33,447 nt of DNA from Gallionellaceae bacterium (GCA_009885195.1 VFLG01000036.1:1-33447); one strand, 5' to 3'; positions 1 through 9,382 are shown, counted from the first letter of the stretch. Program-made: numbers and translations. The notes: generated by a model from the sequence alone, not told the origin.

Positions 1-109
1 CACAGAGAACACAGAGAGAGACGCGGTTTCTCCACATTTTTTAGTTTCACCGAAAAGGTGAATTGCTCCCGTGTTACAACCGTTTGTTTTTTCTCTGTGA
101 TCTCTGTGG
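1..109. repeat. CACAGAG-type inverted-repeat element, copy 1 (left end cut by window)
   Basis: The window opens with repeated CACAGAG units (1-20) and the reverse-complement arm CTCTGTGATCTCTGTGG lies at 93-109. The arms enclose about 70 bases with no coding potential. A second copy at 5081-5266 has the same arms, and both copies are followed by a similar tail (GGCTAACTGCTTTTT here, GGCAAATGCTTTTT there). No gene is visible. It is best read as a small non-coding repeat able to fold as a hairpin; mobility is inferred only from the two copies. Confidence 0.75.
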
Positions 110-126
110 CTAACTGCTTTTTCTAG

Positions 127-374
127 GTTTATCGCTTACATATTAAACCCAGACAATCCATTAGGAAAAATGTCCCCTCCCCCTTGCAGGGGGAGGGCTA
201 GGGAGGGGGTAGAAACGCAGCTTTCCCACAGCGCCAACCCCCATCCTAACCTTCCCCCTGGCAGGGGGAAGGGACTGTCGGTTCTAATGAACGATTTGGG
301 TTAAATATATGCGACGCGCCAAAATTTCTTTCGCGCCTTGTCTCGCTTAGAATTTTGAATTTTTAGAGGCGCCC
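127..374. repeat. ~140-bp palindromic repeat family, interrupted copy
   Basis: The right half (301-374) matches the copy at 12648-12788 closely: shared blocks include AAAATTTCTTTCGCGCCTTG and the terminal TTTTAGAGGCGCCC. Only a short piece of the left half remains (about 127-147, GTTTATCGCTTACATATT); the rest is replaced by the tail of the CACAGAG element. Another 153-bp repeat splits the centre. The outer end stops at base 374 and the xseA stop codon begins at 375, so the element forms the immediate 3' flank of xseA. Confidence 0.75.
148..300. mobile_element. Nested 153-bp C/G-rich MITE-like element
   Basis: This insert runs from CCCAGACAATCC to GATTTGGG and is itself an imperfect inverted repeat. 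The block starting GTCCCCTCCCCCTTGCAGG (172 on) matches the reverse complement of 241-277. TTAAA flanks it on both sides (143-147 and 301-305). Removing the element plus one TTAAA leaves an 18-base core, ACATATTAAATATATGCG, aligning without gaps to the cores of the copies at 12648 and 33312. This supports insertion with a short target duplication. It has no coding capacity. Confidence 0.7.
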
Positions 375-1679
375 TTATCCGGGTTCATGGGGTGAGCTAA
401 CCCCGCCACGTTCTTTCACCTCAGTCCGCGCCCAACCTTTGGCAAAGGTGATGCTAAGTTCCGCACCGACAGCCAACTGCCCGGCATCCGACACCACGCT
501 GCCGCTGGCGTCCTGCACCATACTATAGCCGCGCGCCAATACTTGCTTCGGGTCGAGCAAGATCAAGTGCTGCGCGAGGTTGTCCACGTGCCCCGTGCGC
601 TGCGCCTGCGTTGTGCGCAACGCTTTAATCAAACATTGCGCCAGTGATTGCCATTGCCAATGTTGCTGCTGCTGGCGATAGATGAAGGCGCGCTGCATGC
701 GTTGTTGCAGTTGGTCTAATTGCTGAGTCTGGCGTTGCAACTGTTGCGCGGGGTGTACCAGCCTGCGCTGCAAATAGTCCACTGCCTGCATGGCGTTTTG
801 CAGTCGGTTGCGCTGCGCGCGTTGCAGGTGTTGTGCCTGGTCTTGCAAAGACCTGAGCAGGGCATGGCGATCCGGGGCGACGCGTTGCGCGGCGGCGGTA
901 GGGGTCGGGGCGCGCTCGTCGGCGACGAAATCGGCGATGGTGAAATCAGTCTCGTGTCCGACCCCGCTGACGATGGGGATTGCGCTGGCGGCGATGGCGC
1001 GCGCGACGACCTCTTCGTTGAACGCCCACAGATCTTCGATGCTGCCGCCGCCCCTGCATAGAATAAGCACGTCGCACTCCGCGTGCTGGTTGGCAAGCTG
1101 AATGGCTGCGGCGATCATTGAAGCGCTGCCGGTTCCTTGTACCGGCGTGGGATATAGCACCACCGGCACGCTCGGCAGCCGCAGCTTCAAGGTGGTGAGC
1201 ACATCGCGCAACGCGGCGGCTTGTGGCGAGGTGATGATGCCTATGCTTTTAGGGAAAAGTGGCAAAGAACGTTTGCGCGCGGCGGCGAACAAGCCTTGGC
1301 TTTCCAGTAATTGTTTCAGTCGCTCAAATTGTTCGTACAGCACCCCCAGCCCGGCCGGACGTATCTGCTCCAGCGTCAGTTGAAACTCGCCACGGGCTTC
1401 ATACAGGGTGGGCAGCGCTAACACTTCCACCTGCATGCCGTTCCTGGGCTGCCAGTCCAGATACTGGCTTTTGTGGCGGAACATCACGCAGCGCACCTGC
1501 GCCTGTTCGTCTTTTAGAGAAAAATACCAATGGCCGGAAGCGGCGCAAACGAAATTGGAAATCTCGCCACGCACCCATAGCAAAGGTAAGCCGTTTTCCA
1601 ACAGCTGTTTAGCTGCCAGATTGAGTTCCCGCACGGTAAATACGTGGTTTTTTTTATCTTCAAAAAGATCAAAAATCAT
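375..1679 (-). CDS. xseA: Exodeoxyribonuclease VII large subunit
   Basis: This is the large subunit of the cytoplasmic nuclease ExoVII, which degrades single-stranded DNA to oligonucleotides in repair together with several XseB subunits. The 434-residue length is normal. The N-terminal part (about residues 15-110, with LLWVRGEISNF and GHWYFSLKDEQAQVRCVMF) is the OB-fold; the middle carries the conserved IGIITSPQAAALRDV and LILCRGGGSIEDLWAFNEE blocks. Residues about 270-365 are Gln-rich with a coiled-coil pattern, as expected for the XseB-binding stalk. The ATG start gives the usual N-terminus (VFTVRELNLAAKQLL). It is transcribed away from exbB. xseB is not in the window. The stop codon directly abuts a repeat element. 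Confidence 0.96.
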   Translation of the reverse strand: MIFDLFEDKKNHVFTVRELNLAAKQLLENGLPLLWVRGEISNFVCAASGHWYFSLKDEQAQVRCVMFRHKSQYLDWQPRNGMQVEVLALPTLYEARGEFQLTLEQIRPAGLGVLYEQFERLKQLLESQGLFAAARKRSLPLFPKSIGIITSPQAAALRDVLTTLKLRLPSVPVVLYPTPVQGTGSASMIAAAIQLANQHAECDVLILCRGGGSIEDLWAFNEEVVARAIAASAIPIVSGVGHETDFTIADFVADERAPTPTAAAQRVAPDRHALLRSLQDQAQHLQRAQRNRLQNAMQAVDYLQRRLVHPAQQLQRQTQQLDQLQQRMQRAFIYRQQQQHWQWQSLAQCLIKALRTTQAQRTGHVDNLAQHLILLDPKQVLARGYSMVQDASGSVVSDAGQLAVGAELSITFAKGWARTEVKERGGVSSPHEPG

Positions 1680-2025
1680 ATTGACATTCCATAATAATTC
1701 ACAGTCCCAGTAAACACGCCGCTTTGCTGGCGAGTATCGCGCTCATGTATAGATTACTTACGATATCTATATGTTTTTATTATTGTTTATAGTAGTTAAA
1801 AAAACAGGCATTAATAAAAAAAGGTTATCTGATAGAGGGTTATGTATTATTTATGACTCATTATGCACAAAGTTACTCACAGTTCCTGTGTACAAATAAA
1901 ATTGTGCTTTTGCATTGCCTATTTAGTTTTAATCTGCTTATGCAGCTCAGCAGAAATCTTGCTCAAGCAGGCGCGAACGGGTACAGTTCTGCTTTGTTGA
2001 TTTAAGCATATTTTGGAGAAGTTCT
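1680..2025. other. AT-rich divergent intergenic region with DnaA-box-like words
   Basis: This 346-base gap separates the divergent xseA and exbB and must hold both promoters. It has long A/T runs (about 1765-1845). At 1861-1869 is TTATGCACA, an exact match to the DnaA-box consensus TTATNCACA. TTACTCACA follows at 1873-1881, one mismatch away, and an inverted TGTGTACAA lies at 1887-1895, also one mismatch away. The three fall within 35 bases. No ORF with coding character and no clear sigma-70 promoter were found. dnaA and dnaN are not nearby, so an origin role is speculative. Confidence 0.4.
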
Positions 2026-2634
2026 GTGTTTGCTATTGTAGAAGCGGCTGGTTGGCCGATCTGGTTTCTGATTATTGCATCGGTGATTGCGCTGGCGCTG
2101 ATTGTGGAACGCCTGCGGTACCTGCGCAATAAAAATATTGCGCCGGCAGGGCTGCTCAACGAAGTCATCAAGGAACTCAGGCAAAACGGCGTCAGCGATG
2201 CCATGCTGACCCGTCTGGCAGGTTCTTCGCCGCTCGGGCGTATCTTTGCCGCCGGGCTGAAAAACATCAAAAGCCCGCCCGAGGTGATGAAAGAGTCCAT
2301 CGAAGAAGCGGGGCGTGCAGTCGCGCACGATTTGGCGCGCTTCCTCACCACGCTGGGTACAATTTCCTCCGTCAGCCTATTGCTGGGCCTGTTCGGCACG
2401 GTGATTGGCATGATTGAAATTTTTGGCTCACAGAGCGCCGCCGGAAGCAGCCCGGCGATGCTTGCCCACGGCATTTCCATAGCCCTTTACAACACCGCAC
2501 TCGGCCTGGTTGTGGCGATTGCCAGCATGATTTTTTACCGCCATTTCCGCGCCCAAGTGGATAGCCTGACCATCGAGATGGAGCAGCAGGCGATCAAGCT
2601 GGTCGAGATTGTTCACGGTCAGCGCAAGCAATGA
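2026..2634 (+). CDS. exbB: ExbB/TolQ/MotA-family proton channel protein
   Basis: This inner-membrane protein forms, with the ExbD-type product of the next gene, a proton-driven motor that powers TonB- or Tol-dependent outer-membrane processes. The 202 residues show three hydrophobic stretches (about 8-25, 108-133, 148-175), typical of the family. The conserved MotA/TolQ/ExbB region is seen in LTTLGTISSVSLLLGLFGTVIGMI and the following GISIALYNTALGLVVAI. Translation starts at GTG (2026) behind TTGGAGAAG (2013-2021). Its stop overlaps the exbD start as ATGA, implying translational coupling. No tonB gene is present, so ExbB versus TolQ is judged from the neighbours (exbD-lpxK order common in betaproteobacteria). 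Confidence 0.9.
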   Translation: MFAIVEAAGWPIWFLIIASVIALALIVERLRYLRNKNIAPAGLLNEVIKELRQNGVSDAMLTRLAGSSPLGRIFAAGLKNIKSPPEVMKESIEEAGRAVAHDLARFLTTLGTISSVSLLLGLFGTVIGMIEIFGSQSAAGSSPAMLAHGISIALYNTALGLVVAIASMIFYRHFRAQVDSLTIEMEQQAIKLVEIVHGQRKQ

Positions 2635-3044
2635 ACTTTCAACGCGGGCGCGGCCATGAGGAACCGGAAATCAACCTGATTCCGATGATAGACGTGTTGC
2701 TGGTGATCCTGATTTTTTTGATGACGACCACCAGCTACGCCAAATTTTCCGAATTGCAGATCAATCTGCCGCAGGCCGCCGGTGAGGAGACGGCCTTGCA
2801 AACGAACCAAATCGAGGTTGCGGTGGATGCATCCCAGCATTACGCGATCAATAGCGTGGCCACTCCGTTCAGAAACATAGACGGGCTGGCACAGGCAATG
2901 CGCAAAGCGGCAGGCTCGCAACCCGATCCCACCATCATCATCAATGCCGATGCCAAGGCGACGCATCAGTCCGTGATCAACATTATGGAGGCGGCACGAC
3001 TCGCCGGTTATGGCAGGATTACTTTTACTACCAGCCAGAAATAG
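2631..3044 (+). CDS. exbD: ExbD/TolR-family biopolymer transport protein
   Basis: This is the partner of ExbB: a single-span inner-membrane protein with a periplasmic domain. In the 137 residues, a short cytoplasmic tail is followed by a transmembrane helix (about 14-36, INLIPMIDVLLVILIFLM). The helix contains Asp21, matching the proton-carrying Asp of ExbD/TolR. The periplasmic part ends in the usual fold, with DPTIIINADAKATHQSVINIMEAA. The start ATG overlaps the exbB stop by four bases. lpxK follows after 22 bases, probably in the same transcript. Confidence 0.92.
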   Translation: MNFQRGRGHEEPEINLIPMIDVLLVILIFLMTTTSYAKFSELQINLPQAAGEETALQTNQIEVAVDASQHYAINSVATPFRNIDGLAQAMRKAAGSQPDPTIIINADAKATHQSVINIMEAARLAGYGRITFTTSQK

Positions 3045-3066
3045 TTGCGCTACCCATACCCAATAT

Positions 3067-4065
3067 ATGTCCAAGCTTAGGATAAATGGGCTACAGCAAT
3101 ACTGGTATCGCATCACTCCGTTGCATCTCATCCTGCTGCCGCTCAGCTTTATTTTCAGACTGTTAGCGGCCACGCGCCGCGCGCTTTATCGCTGTGGCAT
3201 CCTGGCCAGCGAAAAGCTGCCCGTTCCGGTTATTGTGGTGGGTAACATCACCGTCGGCGGCAGCGGCAAGACGCCGCTCACGTTGTGGCTGGCGCAGCAA
3301 TTGATCGACAGCGGCTGGCATCCCGGCATTATCAGCCGTGGCTATGGCGGCACGGCTACTTCGCCGCAAGCGGTAGATATTGCCAGCGATCCCGATGTGG
3401 TGGGCGATGAAGCGGTACTGATGGCGCAACGCAAGCTGTGCCCGGTGTGGGTTGGGCGGCATCGTCCTGCCGCCGCGCGCGCCTTGTTGCAAGCGCATCC
3501 CGAGTGCGATGTCTTGCTCAGCGACGATGGCCTGCAACATTACCGCTTGCGGCGCGATTTTGAAATTGCAGTCGTGGATGGGGTGCGCCGCTTCGGCAAT
3601 GGTTTCCTGCTGCCTGCCGGGCCGTTACGCGAACCACTATCGCGCCTGGCGCAGGTGGATGCGGTGGTTATCCACGGCGGGATGGCCGATGTCGGCCAGT
3701 ACAGCATGCAATTGTACGGCGAAAGTTTTTACAACTTGCTCAACCCGGATACCACGGCACATGCTGCCGATTTTAAAAACCAGAAGCTGCACGCCATCGC
3801 CGGCATCGGCCATCCGCAGCGCTTTTTCGCGCATCTGAATCATCTGGGGCTGAAGGTGCAAGCCCACCCGTTTCCCGATCATCATCGCTATACACCCGCC
3901 GATCTGGCCTACACTGATGCCGATACGATACTCATGACGGAAAAAGATGCGGTAAAATGCACTTCGTTCGCCACCGAAAAATGCTGGGTGCTGCGCGTGG
4001 ATGCGCAGTTGGACCCGGCGCTTACCCAACTCATCCTGGAAAGGATCACCCCGAATGGACGCTAA
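3067..4065 (+). CDS. lpxK: Tetraacyldisaccharide 4'-kinase (lipid A synthesis)
   Basis: LpxK phosphorylates the 4' position of the tetraacyl disaccharide precursor of lipid A, at the inner membrane. A hydrophobic N-terminal helix (residues about 17-35) anchors it. The Walker A-type block [12 protein letters not shown] is at 59-70 and the family motif [10 protein letters not shown] follows around residue 155. I start at ATG 3067 (332 residues, [10 protein letters not shown]), because this gives the family's normal N-terminus; an in-frame ATG at 3010 would lie inside exbD. No strong Shine-Dalgarno is visible, suggesting coupling to exbD. The 3' end overlaps the next gene by 11 bases. Confidence 0.94.
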   Translation: MSKLRINGLQQYWYRITPLHLILLPLSFIFRLLAATRRALYRCGILASEKLPVPVIVVGNITVGGSGKTPLTLWLAQQLIDSGWHPGIISRGYGGTATSPQAVDIASDPDVVGDEAVLMAQRKLCPVWVGRHRPAAARALLQAHPECDVLLSDDGLQHYRLRRDFEIAVVDGVRRFGNGFLLPAGPLREPLSRLAQVDAVVIHGGMADVGQYSMQLYGESFYNLLNPDTTAHAADFKNQKLHAIAGIGHPQRFFAHLNHLGLKVQAHPFPDHHRYTPADLAYTDADTILMTEKDAVKCTSFATEKCWVLRVDAQLDPALTQLILERITPNGR

Positions 4066-4243
4066 ACTGCTAGAGATTCTGGTTTGCCCGCTGTGCAAAT
4101 CTCCGCTGATTTACCGTAAGGCCGAACAGGAGTTAATCTGCAAGGCAGACCGGCTGGCCTTCCCTATCCAGGACGACATTCCGGTGATGCTGGCAGATGA
4201 GGCGCGCACGATGACGCCGGAAGAAGTCGAACAGCTTCGATGA
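4055..4243 (+). CDS. Trm112-family small zinc-ribbon-like protein (YcaR type)
   Basis: This is a 62-residue protein beginning [18 protein letters not shown] and containing the conserved [21 protein letters not shown] segment of the UPF0434/Trm112 family. The N-terminal CPLC pair is present. A third Cys (ELICKADR) stands where the family often has a second pair, so classical four-Cys zinc binding is not evident. The bacterial role is not well established; the gene typically sits between lpxK and kdsB, as here. The start overlaps the lpxK 3' end and follows GGAAAGGA; the stop overlaps kdsB as ATGA. Confidence 0.9.
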   Translation: MDAKLLEILVCPLCKSPLIYRKAEQELICKADRLAFPIQDDIPVMLADEARTMTPEEVEQLR

Positions 4244-5061
4244 TTCCTTTTCACGTTGTCATCCCGGCCCGGCTGTCATCTACCCGTCTGCCCGGCAAAC
4301 CCTTGTTGCCGATTGCCGGCAAGCCGATGGTGGTGCGGGTAGCCGAGCAGGCTGCGAAAAGCGGCGCGCAACAAATCTGGATAGCCACCGACCATCAATC
4401 CATCATGGCTGCGGTACACGAGCATGGCTTTAAAGCCTGTTTGACCCATGAGCATCATGCCAGTGGTACGGATCGTATCGCCGAAGTCGTGCAACAGCAG
4501 CAATGGCCGGACGACACCATCGTGGTCAATGTGCAGGGCGATGAACCGCTGATGCCGCCGCAGCTTATCCGTGCCGTGGCGCAACACCTGCACGATCATC
4601 CGCACTGCGCGATCGCGACCGCCTGTCATGCTATCCATGACGAGCAAACCCTGCGCAACCCCAATGTTGTCAAAGTGGTGCTGGACAAACAGGGCAACGC
4701 CCTGTATTTCAGCCGCGCCCCGATTCCTTACCCGCGCGATGCGTTCACGGTTTTATCCTCGTCCGAAGGACGAGACGATTGTCTTTCCCCCCTCCGGGGG
4801 GAAGTTAGAAGGGGGGAGCTACCGGCCGATTTGCCCGCGCTGCGCCACATCGGCATCTACGCCTACCGCGCCGGTTTCCTGCGCGCCTTTGGCCAGCTTG
4901 CGCCAGCCGCCATTGAAAAGATCGAGGCGCTGGAACAATTGCGCGCGCTGTATCATGGTTACAAAATCGGCGTCACCATCAGCGCCGATGCGCCGCCAGG
5001 CGGGGTAGATACCGAGCAGGATTTGCATGCTGCCCGCAAGTTGTTTGATGCTGGCGTATAA
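4240..5061 (+). CDS. kdsB: CMP-KDO synthetase with a repeat-derived internal insertion
   Basis: KdsB activates KDO with CTP to CMP-KDO, which is added to lipid A in the lipopolysaccharide core; the enzyme is cytoplasmic. Hallmarks are the N-terminal [17 protein letters not shown], the [11 protein letters not shown] motif, [25 protein letters not shown] and the C-terminal GVDTEQDL. The length is 273 residues, against about 250 normally. The excess is residues about 171-193, between [14 protein letters not shown] and [17 protein letters not shown]. There the DNA is a palindromic repeat read in frame ([10 protein letters not shown] peptide). The flanking motifs are intact, so the enzyme is probably functional with a longer surface loop. 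Start ATG overlaps the preceding stop. Confidence 0.94.
   Translation: MIPFHVVIPARLSSTRLPGKPLLPIAGKPMVVRVAEQAAKSGAQQIWIATDHQSIMAAVHEHGFKACLTHEHHASGTDRIAEVVQQQQWPDDTIVVNVQGDEPLMPPQLIRAVAQHLHDHPHCAIATACHAIHDEQTLRNPNVVKVVLDKQGNALYFSRAPIPYPRDAFTVLSSSEGRDDCLSPLRGEVRRGELPADLPALRHIGIYAYRAGFLRAFGQLAPAAIEKIEALEQLRALYHGYKIGVTISADAPPGGVDTEQDLHAARKLFDAGV
4752..4817. repeat. In-frame repeat insertion within kdsB
   Basis: The segment contains a small palindrome, CTCGTCCGAAGGACGAG (4759-4775), then GTCTTTCCCCCCTCCGGGG and a run of GGGGGG (4781-4816). The second part resembles one arm of the element at 172-210 (GTCCCCTCCCCCTTGCAGG then GGGAGGGGG). Exact edges are uncertain because the uninterrupted allele is not available. 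The reading frame of kdsB is kept throughout. Confidence 0.65.
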
Positions 5062-5080
5062 TCTAAAACCGTAATGCAAG

Positions 5081-5266
5081 CCACAGAGATCACAGAGGAC
5101 ACAGAGATGGTGCGGGATACACATATTTTTCATGTTTACCCGATGGATGAGATTGCCATTAACGGCAACCCATTATTTTTGGCTACGATCTGACCTGAAG
5201 GTTAGTCTTCGCCGCAACCAGCCGTTTCACGGTGAGTTGTCTCTGTGAGCTCTGTGTTCTCTGTGG
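5081..5266. repeat. CACAGAG-type inverted-repeat element, copy 2
   Basis: Left arm 5081-5106 has three CACAGAG units. Right arm 5241-5266 is its reverse complement at 23 of 26 positions. About 134 bases lie between, without a convincing ORF. It fills most of the kdsB-adk gap, so any adk promoter lies inside the element or in the 47 bases after it. The arms could pair in RNA and affect read-through between the two genes, but no T-run terminator follows. Confidence 0.8.
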
Positions 5267-5280
5267 CAAATGCTTTTTAG

Positions 5281-6383
<1,103 letters not shown>

Positions 6384-6385
6384 CC

Positions 6386-6910
6386 ATGTTGTACCGTCTA
6401 GCACAGCGCACGCCAGAACTGCACGGGCAGCACCATTTCATCGCGCCCAATGCCAGCGTCATTGGTACTGTCATCCTGCAAGACAACGTCAGCATCTGGT
6501 TCAACGCCGTGTTGCGCGGCGACAACGAACCCATCCGCATCGGCAGCAACAGCAACATTCAGGATGGCGCCGTGCTGCACACTGATCCCGGCGTGCCGCT
6601 CACCATCGGCAACAACGTCACCGTCGGCCACCTCGCCATGCTGCACGGCTGCACCATAGGCGATGGCAGCCTGATCGGCATCCACAGCACCATCCTCAAC
6701 CACGCCGTCATCGGCCGTAATTGCCTGATAGGCGCGAACACACTCATCACCGAAGGCAAAGTCATTCCCGACAATTCGTTGGTCGTCGGCTCGCCCGGAA
6801 AAGTGCTGCGCACCCTGAGCGCAGAAGAAATCGCGGCCATACATGCCAACGCCGCGCACTACGTGGAAAACCTTAAACGCTACCTGAGCTCGTTGGTGGG
6901 CATGACATAA
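6386..6910 (+). CDS. Gamma-carbonic-anhydrase-like hexapeptide-repeat protein
   Basis: The 174 residues form a left-handed beta-helix of hexapeptide repeats followed by a C-terminal helix ([23 protein letters not shown]). Three histidines at 65 (DGAVLHTD), 82 and 87 (GHLAMLHG) match the metal ligands of gamma-class carbonic anhydrases and their YrdA/PaaY relatives. The early block [17 protein letters not shown] is also characteristic. Real carbonic anhydrase activity is not certain, since many relatives are inactive or act on other substrates. It starts two bases after the previous gene. Confidence 0.88.
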   Translation: MLYRLAQRTPELHGQHHFIAPNASVIGTVILQDNVSIWFNAVLRGDNEPIRIGSNSNIQDGAVLHTDPGVPLTIGNNVTVGHLAMLHGCTIGDGSLIGIHSTILNHAVIGRNCLIGANTLITEGKVIPDNSLVVGSPGKVLRTLSAEEIAAIHANAAHYVENLKRYLSSLVGMT

Positions 6911-7044
6911 TTCTAGACGGTAGCTGACCGCTGGCAGTAAGCAATAGCCAAGTGGAATGTGCAAAAGAGGACACAATTGAAGATGCGGATTCAGTAACAG
7001 GCAATCGGCTATAATCCGCGCCTTGTTATTTCTGAATAATTCCC

Positions 7045-7830
7045 ATGAGCGTTTTGCCCTGGATTATCACTGCCTGCGTTGGTGGCGGTGTGTTAAGCGT
7101 GCTGTGTGCTGCGCTATTCGCGCTCAATGGCCGCATGCAGCGCTACCTCGGCGCCATGGTGAGTTACGCCATCGGCGCGCTGCTCGGCGCGGTGTTCCTC
7201 GACATCCTGCCCGAGGCGATCGAGCTTACCGACAATGTCGCCACCCTGAGCGCTACGGTGTTGTTCGGCATTCTGCTGTTCTTCGTGCTGGAAAAACTGG
7301 TACTGTGGCGGCACTGCCACCATGAACATTGCGAGGCGCATGAGCTGCTTGATGCCGAGCAGGGCCAGCACGATCATGGGCGCAGCGGCATGATGATCAT
7401 GCTGGGCGATACCTTTCACAATTTCGTGGACGGCATCATTATCGCGGCAGCCTTTCTCACCGATGTTAATCTCGGTATCGTCACCGCGCTGGCCATCGTC
7501 GCCCACGAAATTCCGCAGGAGGTAGGCGACTTCGCCATCCTGCTGCATTCCGGGTACAGCAAGGCCAAGGCTTTCCAGATGAACCTGATTTCCAGCTTCG
7601 CCTCGGTGGCGGGTGGCGTGCTGGGCTATTACACCCTGCAAACCATGCAGTCGTGGATACCGTCGCTGCTGGCGCTGGCAGCGGCGAGCATGATTTATGT
7701 GGCTGTGGCGGATCTGATACCCGGCCTGCACAAGCGCGCAAAATTAAGCGACACGATACAGCAGGTGGGGCTGATCGTGATGGGGGTGGGGACGGTGGCG
7801 CTGATCAGCGTGCTGATGGTGGAACCGTAA
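7045..7830 (+). CDS. ZIP-family divalent metal transporter
   Basis: This is an inner-membrane importer of divalent metals, probably zinc with possible iron or manganese. The 261 residues contain about eight hydrophobic segments. The paired metal-binding motifs are HNFVDG (125-130) in helix 4 and HEIPQE (154-159) in helix 5. A His/Asp/Glu-rich loop (about 90-112, with HCHHEHCEAHE and HDHG) precedes them, as in many ZIP proteins. A TATAAT lies at 7010-7015 upstream, but no matching -35 was found at normal spacing. Metal specificity cannot be told from sequence. Confidence 0.92.
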   Translation: MSVLPWIITACVGGGVLSVLCAALFALNGRMQRYLGAMVSYAIGALLGAVFLDILPEAIELTDNVATLSATVLFGILLFFVLEKLVLWRHCHHEHCEAHELLDAEQGQHDHGRSGMMIMLGDTFHNFVDGIIIAAAFLTDVNLGIVTALAIVAHEIPQEVGDFAILLHSGYSKAKAFQMNLISSFASVAGGVLGYYTLQTMQSWIPSLLALAAASMIYVAVADLIPGLHKRAKLSDTIQQVGLIVMGVGTVALISVLMVEP

Positions 7831-7839
7831 ACGCAGGTG

Positions 7840-7964
7840 TCCACGAAAGGCACAAAAAACACGAAAAAAATAAAAACCCCTTGCTACAAACTGATCCATA
7901 GCGTGCGAGCTGCCGGTGTATTTAATTTTTTGTTTTGTTTCGTGCCTTTCGTGTATTTCGTGGA
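7840..7964. repeat. CACGAAA-type inverted-repeat element
   Basis: Left arm TCCACGAAAGGCAC (7840-7853), followed by an A-rich CACGAAA unit, is the reverse complement of a right arm ending GTGTATTTCGTGGA at 7964. The right arm also contains CGTGCCTTTCGTG. About 60 bases separate the arms. It fills nearly the whole gap between the ZIP gene and rimO. In design (short direct units inside an inverted repeat) it parallels the CACAGAG elements, but the unit sequence differs. Confidence 0.75.
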
Positions 7965-8002
7965 TAGATGTCGTTTTAGATTTAATCAAACAGAGTTAAT
8001 CA

Positions 8003-9349
8003 ATGAACAAGCAAAACACATTGCCGCGTGTCGGATTCGTCTCACTCGGCTGCCCCAAGGCTACGGTTGATTCCGAGCACATCCTCACGCGCTTGCGCGC
8101 CGAGGGTTATCTCATCTCGCCCAGCTATGCCGATGCCGATCTGGTGGTGGTGAACACCTGCGGCTTCATCGACAGCGCGGTGGAAGAATCGCTGGATGCG
8201 ATAGGCGAAGCGCTGGCCGAAAACGGCAAGGTGATTGTCACCGGTTGTCTCGGCGCCAAGGGCGATGTCGTGAAGCGGGCGCATCCCAAGGTGCTGGCCG
8301 TCACCGGGCCGCATGCCACCGATGAAGTGATGGCGGCAGTGCATCAGTACCTGCCCAAGCCTGTCCTGAGCCATGTCGAAGGGCCACATGATCCGTACAG
8401 CGATTTGGTGCCGCCGCAAGGTATCCGTCTCACGCCGAAACATTACGCCTATGTGAAAATTTCCGAGGGTTGCAATCATCGTTGCACCTTCTGCATTATC
8501 CCCAGCATGCGCGGTGATCTGGTCAGCCGGCCGGTGGGTGATGTGATGCAGGAGGCACAGAATCTGGTCAACGCGGGCGTGAAAGAATTATTGGTTATTT
8601 CGCAAGACACCAGCGCTTACGGCGTGGACGTGAAATACCGTACCGGCTTCTGGGGCGGCAGGCCGCTCAAGACCCGTATGACCGAGTTGGTGCAAGCGAT
8701 GGGAGAGCTGGGGGTGTGGGTGCGCCTGCATTACGTCTACCCCTATCCGCATGTGGATGAGGTCATTCCGCTGATGGCGGCGGGAAAAATTTTGCCCTAT
8801 CTCGACATTCCGTTTCAGCACGCCAACGCGCGCATCCTCAAGCTGATGAAGCGTCCCGCCAGCAGCGAGAATGTGCTGAAGCGCATTCAGCAATGGCGTA
8901 GCATCTGCCCGGATATTACTTTGCGTAGCACCTTCATTGTTGGCTTTCCCGGCGAAACAGAGGAAGAGTTTGAAGAGCTGCTCGATTTCCTTGAAATGGC
9001 GCAACTGGATCGCGTAGGCGCGTTTATGTATTCACCGGTAGCAGGCGCGGCCGCCAACGAATTGCCGGATCATATTGCGCCCGAAGTGCAGCAACAGCGT
9101 CTGGGGCGCTTGATGCAGTTGCAGGAGAAAATCAGCACAAATCGCTTGGCAGCCAAGGTCGGCAAGACCATGCAAGTGCTGGTGGATGAGGTGGACGAGG
9201 AGGGCGCAATTGCGCGCAGTTCAGGCGATGCGCCGGAAATAGATGGGCTGGTTTACATTGAAAATGGCCGCTCGCTCAAAGCGGGTGTCTTAGTGAATGT
9301 GCGGGTTACCGGCTCTGATGAACACGATCTGTGGGCGGAAATTATTTGA
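8003..9349 (+). CDS. rimO: Ribosomal protein S12 methylthiotransferase with an 8-residue repeat insertion
   Basis: RimO is a radical-SAM enzyme that methylthiolates the conserved Asp of ribosomal protein S12. The N-terminal UPF0004 domain has the three cluster cysteines C17 ([12 protein letters not shown]), C53 (NTCGF) and C82 (TGCLG). The radical-SAM triad is C157, C161 and C164 ([10 protein letters not shown]). The TRAM domain occupies about residues 380-448. Length is 448. Residues 120-127 (PVLSHVEG) interrupt the normally continuous LPK-PHDP linker between the first two domains; the DNA there is a known type of dispersed repeat. Catalytic residues are untouched. The gene follows a repeat element and appears monocistronic. 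Confidence 0.95.
   Translation: MNKQNTLPRVGFVSLGCPKATVDSEHILTRLRAEGYLISPSYADADLVVVNTCGFIDSAVEESLDAIGEALAENGKVIVTGCLGAKGDVVKRAHPKVLAVTGPHATDEVMAAVHQYLPKPVLSHVEGPHDPYSDLVPPQGIRLTPKHYAYVKISEGCNHRCTFCIIPSMRGDLVSRPVGDVMQEAQNLVNAGVKELLVISQDTSAYGVDVKYRTGFWGGRPLKTRMTELVQAMGELGVWVRLHYVYPYPHVDEVIPLMAAGKILPYLDIPFQHANARILKLMKRPASSENVLKRIQQWRSICPDITLRSTFIVGFPGETEEEFEELLDFLEMAQLDRVGAFMYSPVAGAAANELPDHIAPEVQQQRLGRLMQLQEKISTNRLAAKVGKTMQVLVDEVDEEGAIARSSGDAPEIDGLVYIENGRSLKAGVLVNVRVTGSDEHDLWAEII
8360..8383. repeat. 24-bp in-frame repeat insertion within rimO
   Basis: CCTGTCCTGAGC followed by CATGTCGAAGGG is a form of the dispersed proteobacterial repeat often seen as CCTGAGC-TGTCGAAGG. Being 24 bases, it preserves the frame and adds eight residues (PVLSHVEG) to a linker. 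Edges are set by comparison with the remembered LPKPHDP junction of RimO relatives. Confidence 0.65.
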
Positions 9350-9382
9350 CGCTGCTCTGCACAGAACGGCATGGGCTTTATA

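Noticed and set aside
1-109. CACAGAG units considered as a CRISPR array
   Set aside because: Units are too short, lack regular spacers and are arranged as inverted arms; no cas genes are present.
4752-4817. kdsB extra segment considered as a frameshift or assembly error
   Set aside because: The frame is open and both flanking conserved motifs are in the same frame; the segment matches a repeat family found elsewhere in the window.
7010-7015. TATAAT upstream of the ZIP gene as a promoter
   Set aside because: No -35 at acceptable spacing; the nearest TTGAAG is 27 bases upstream.
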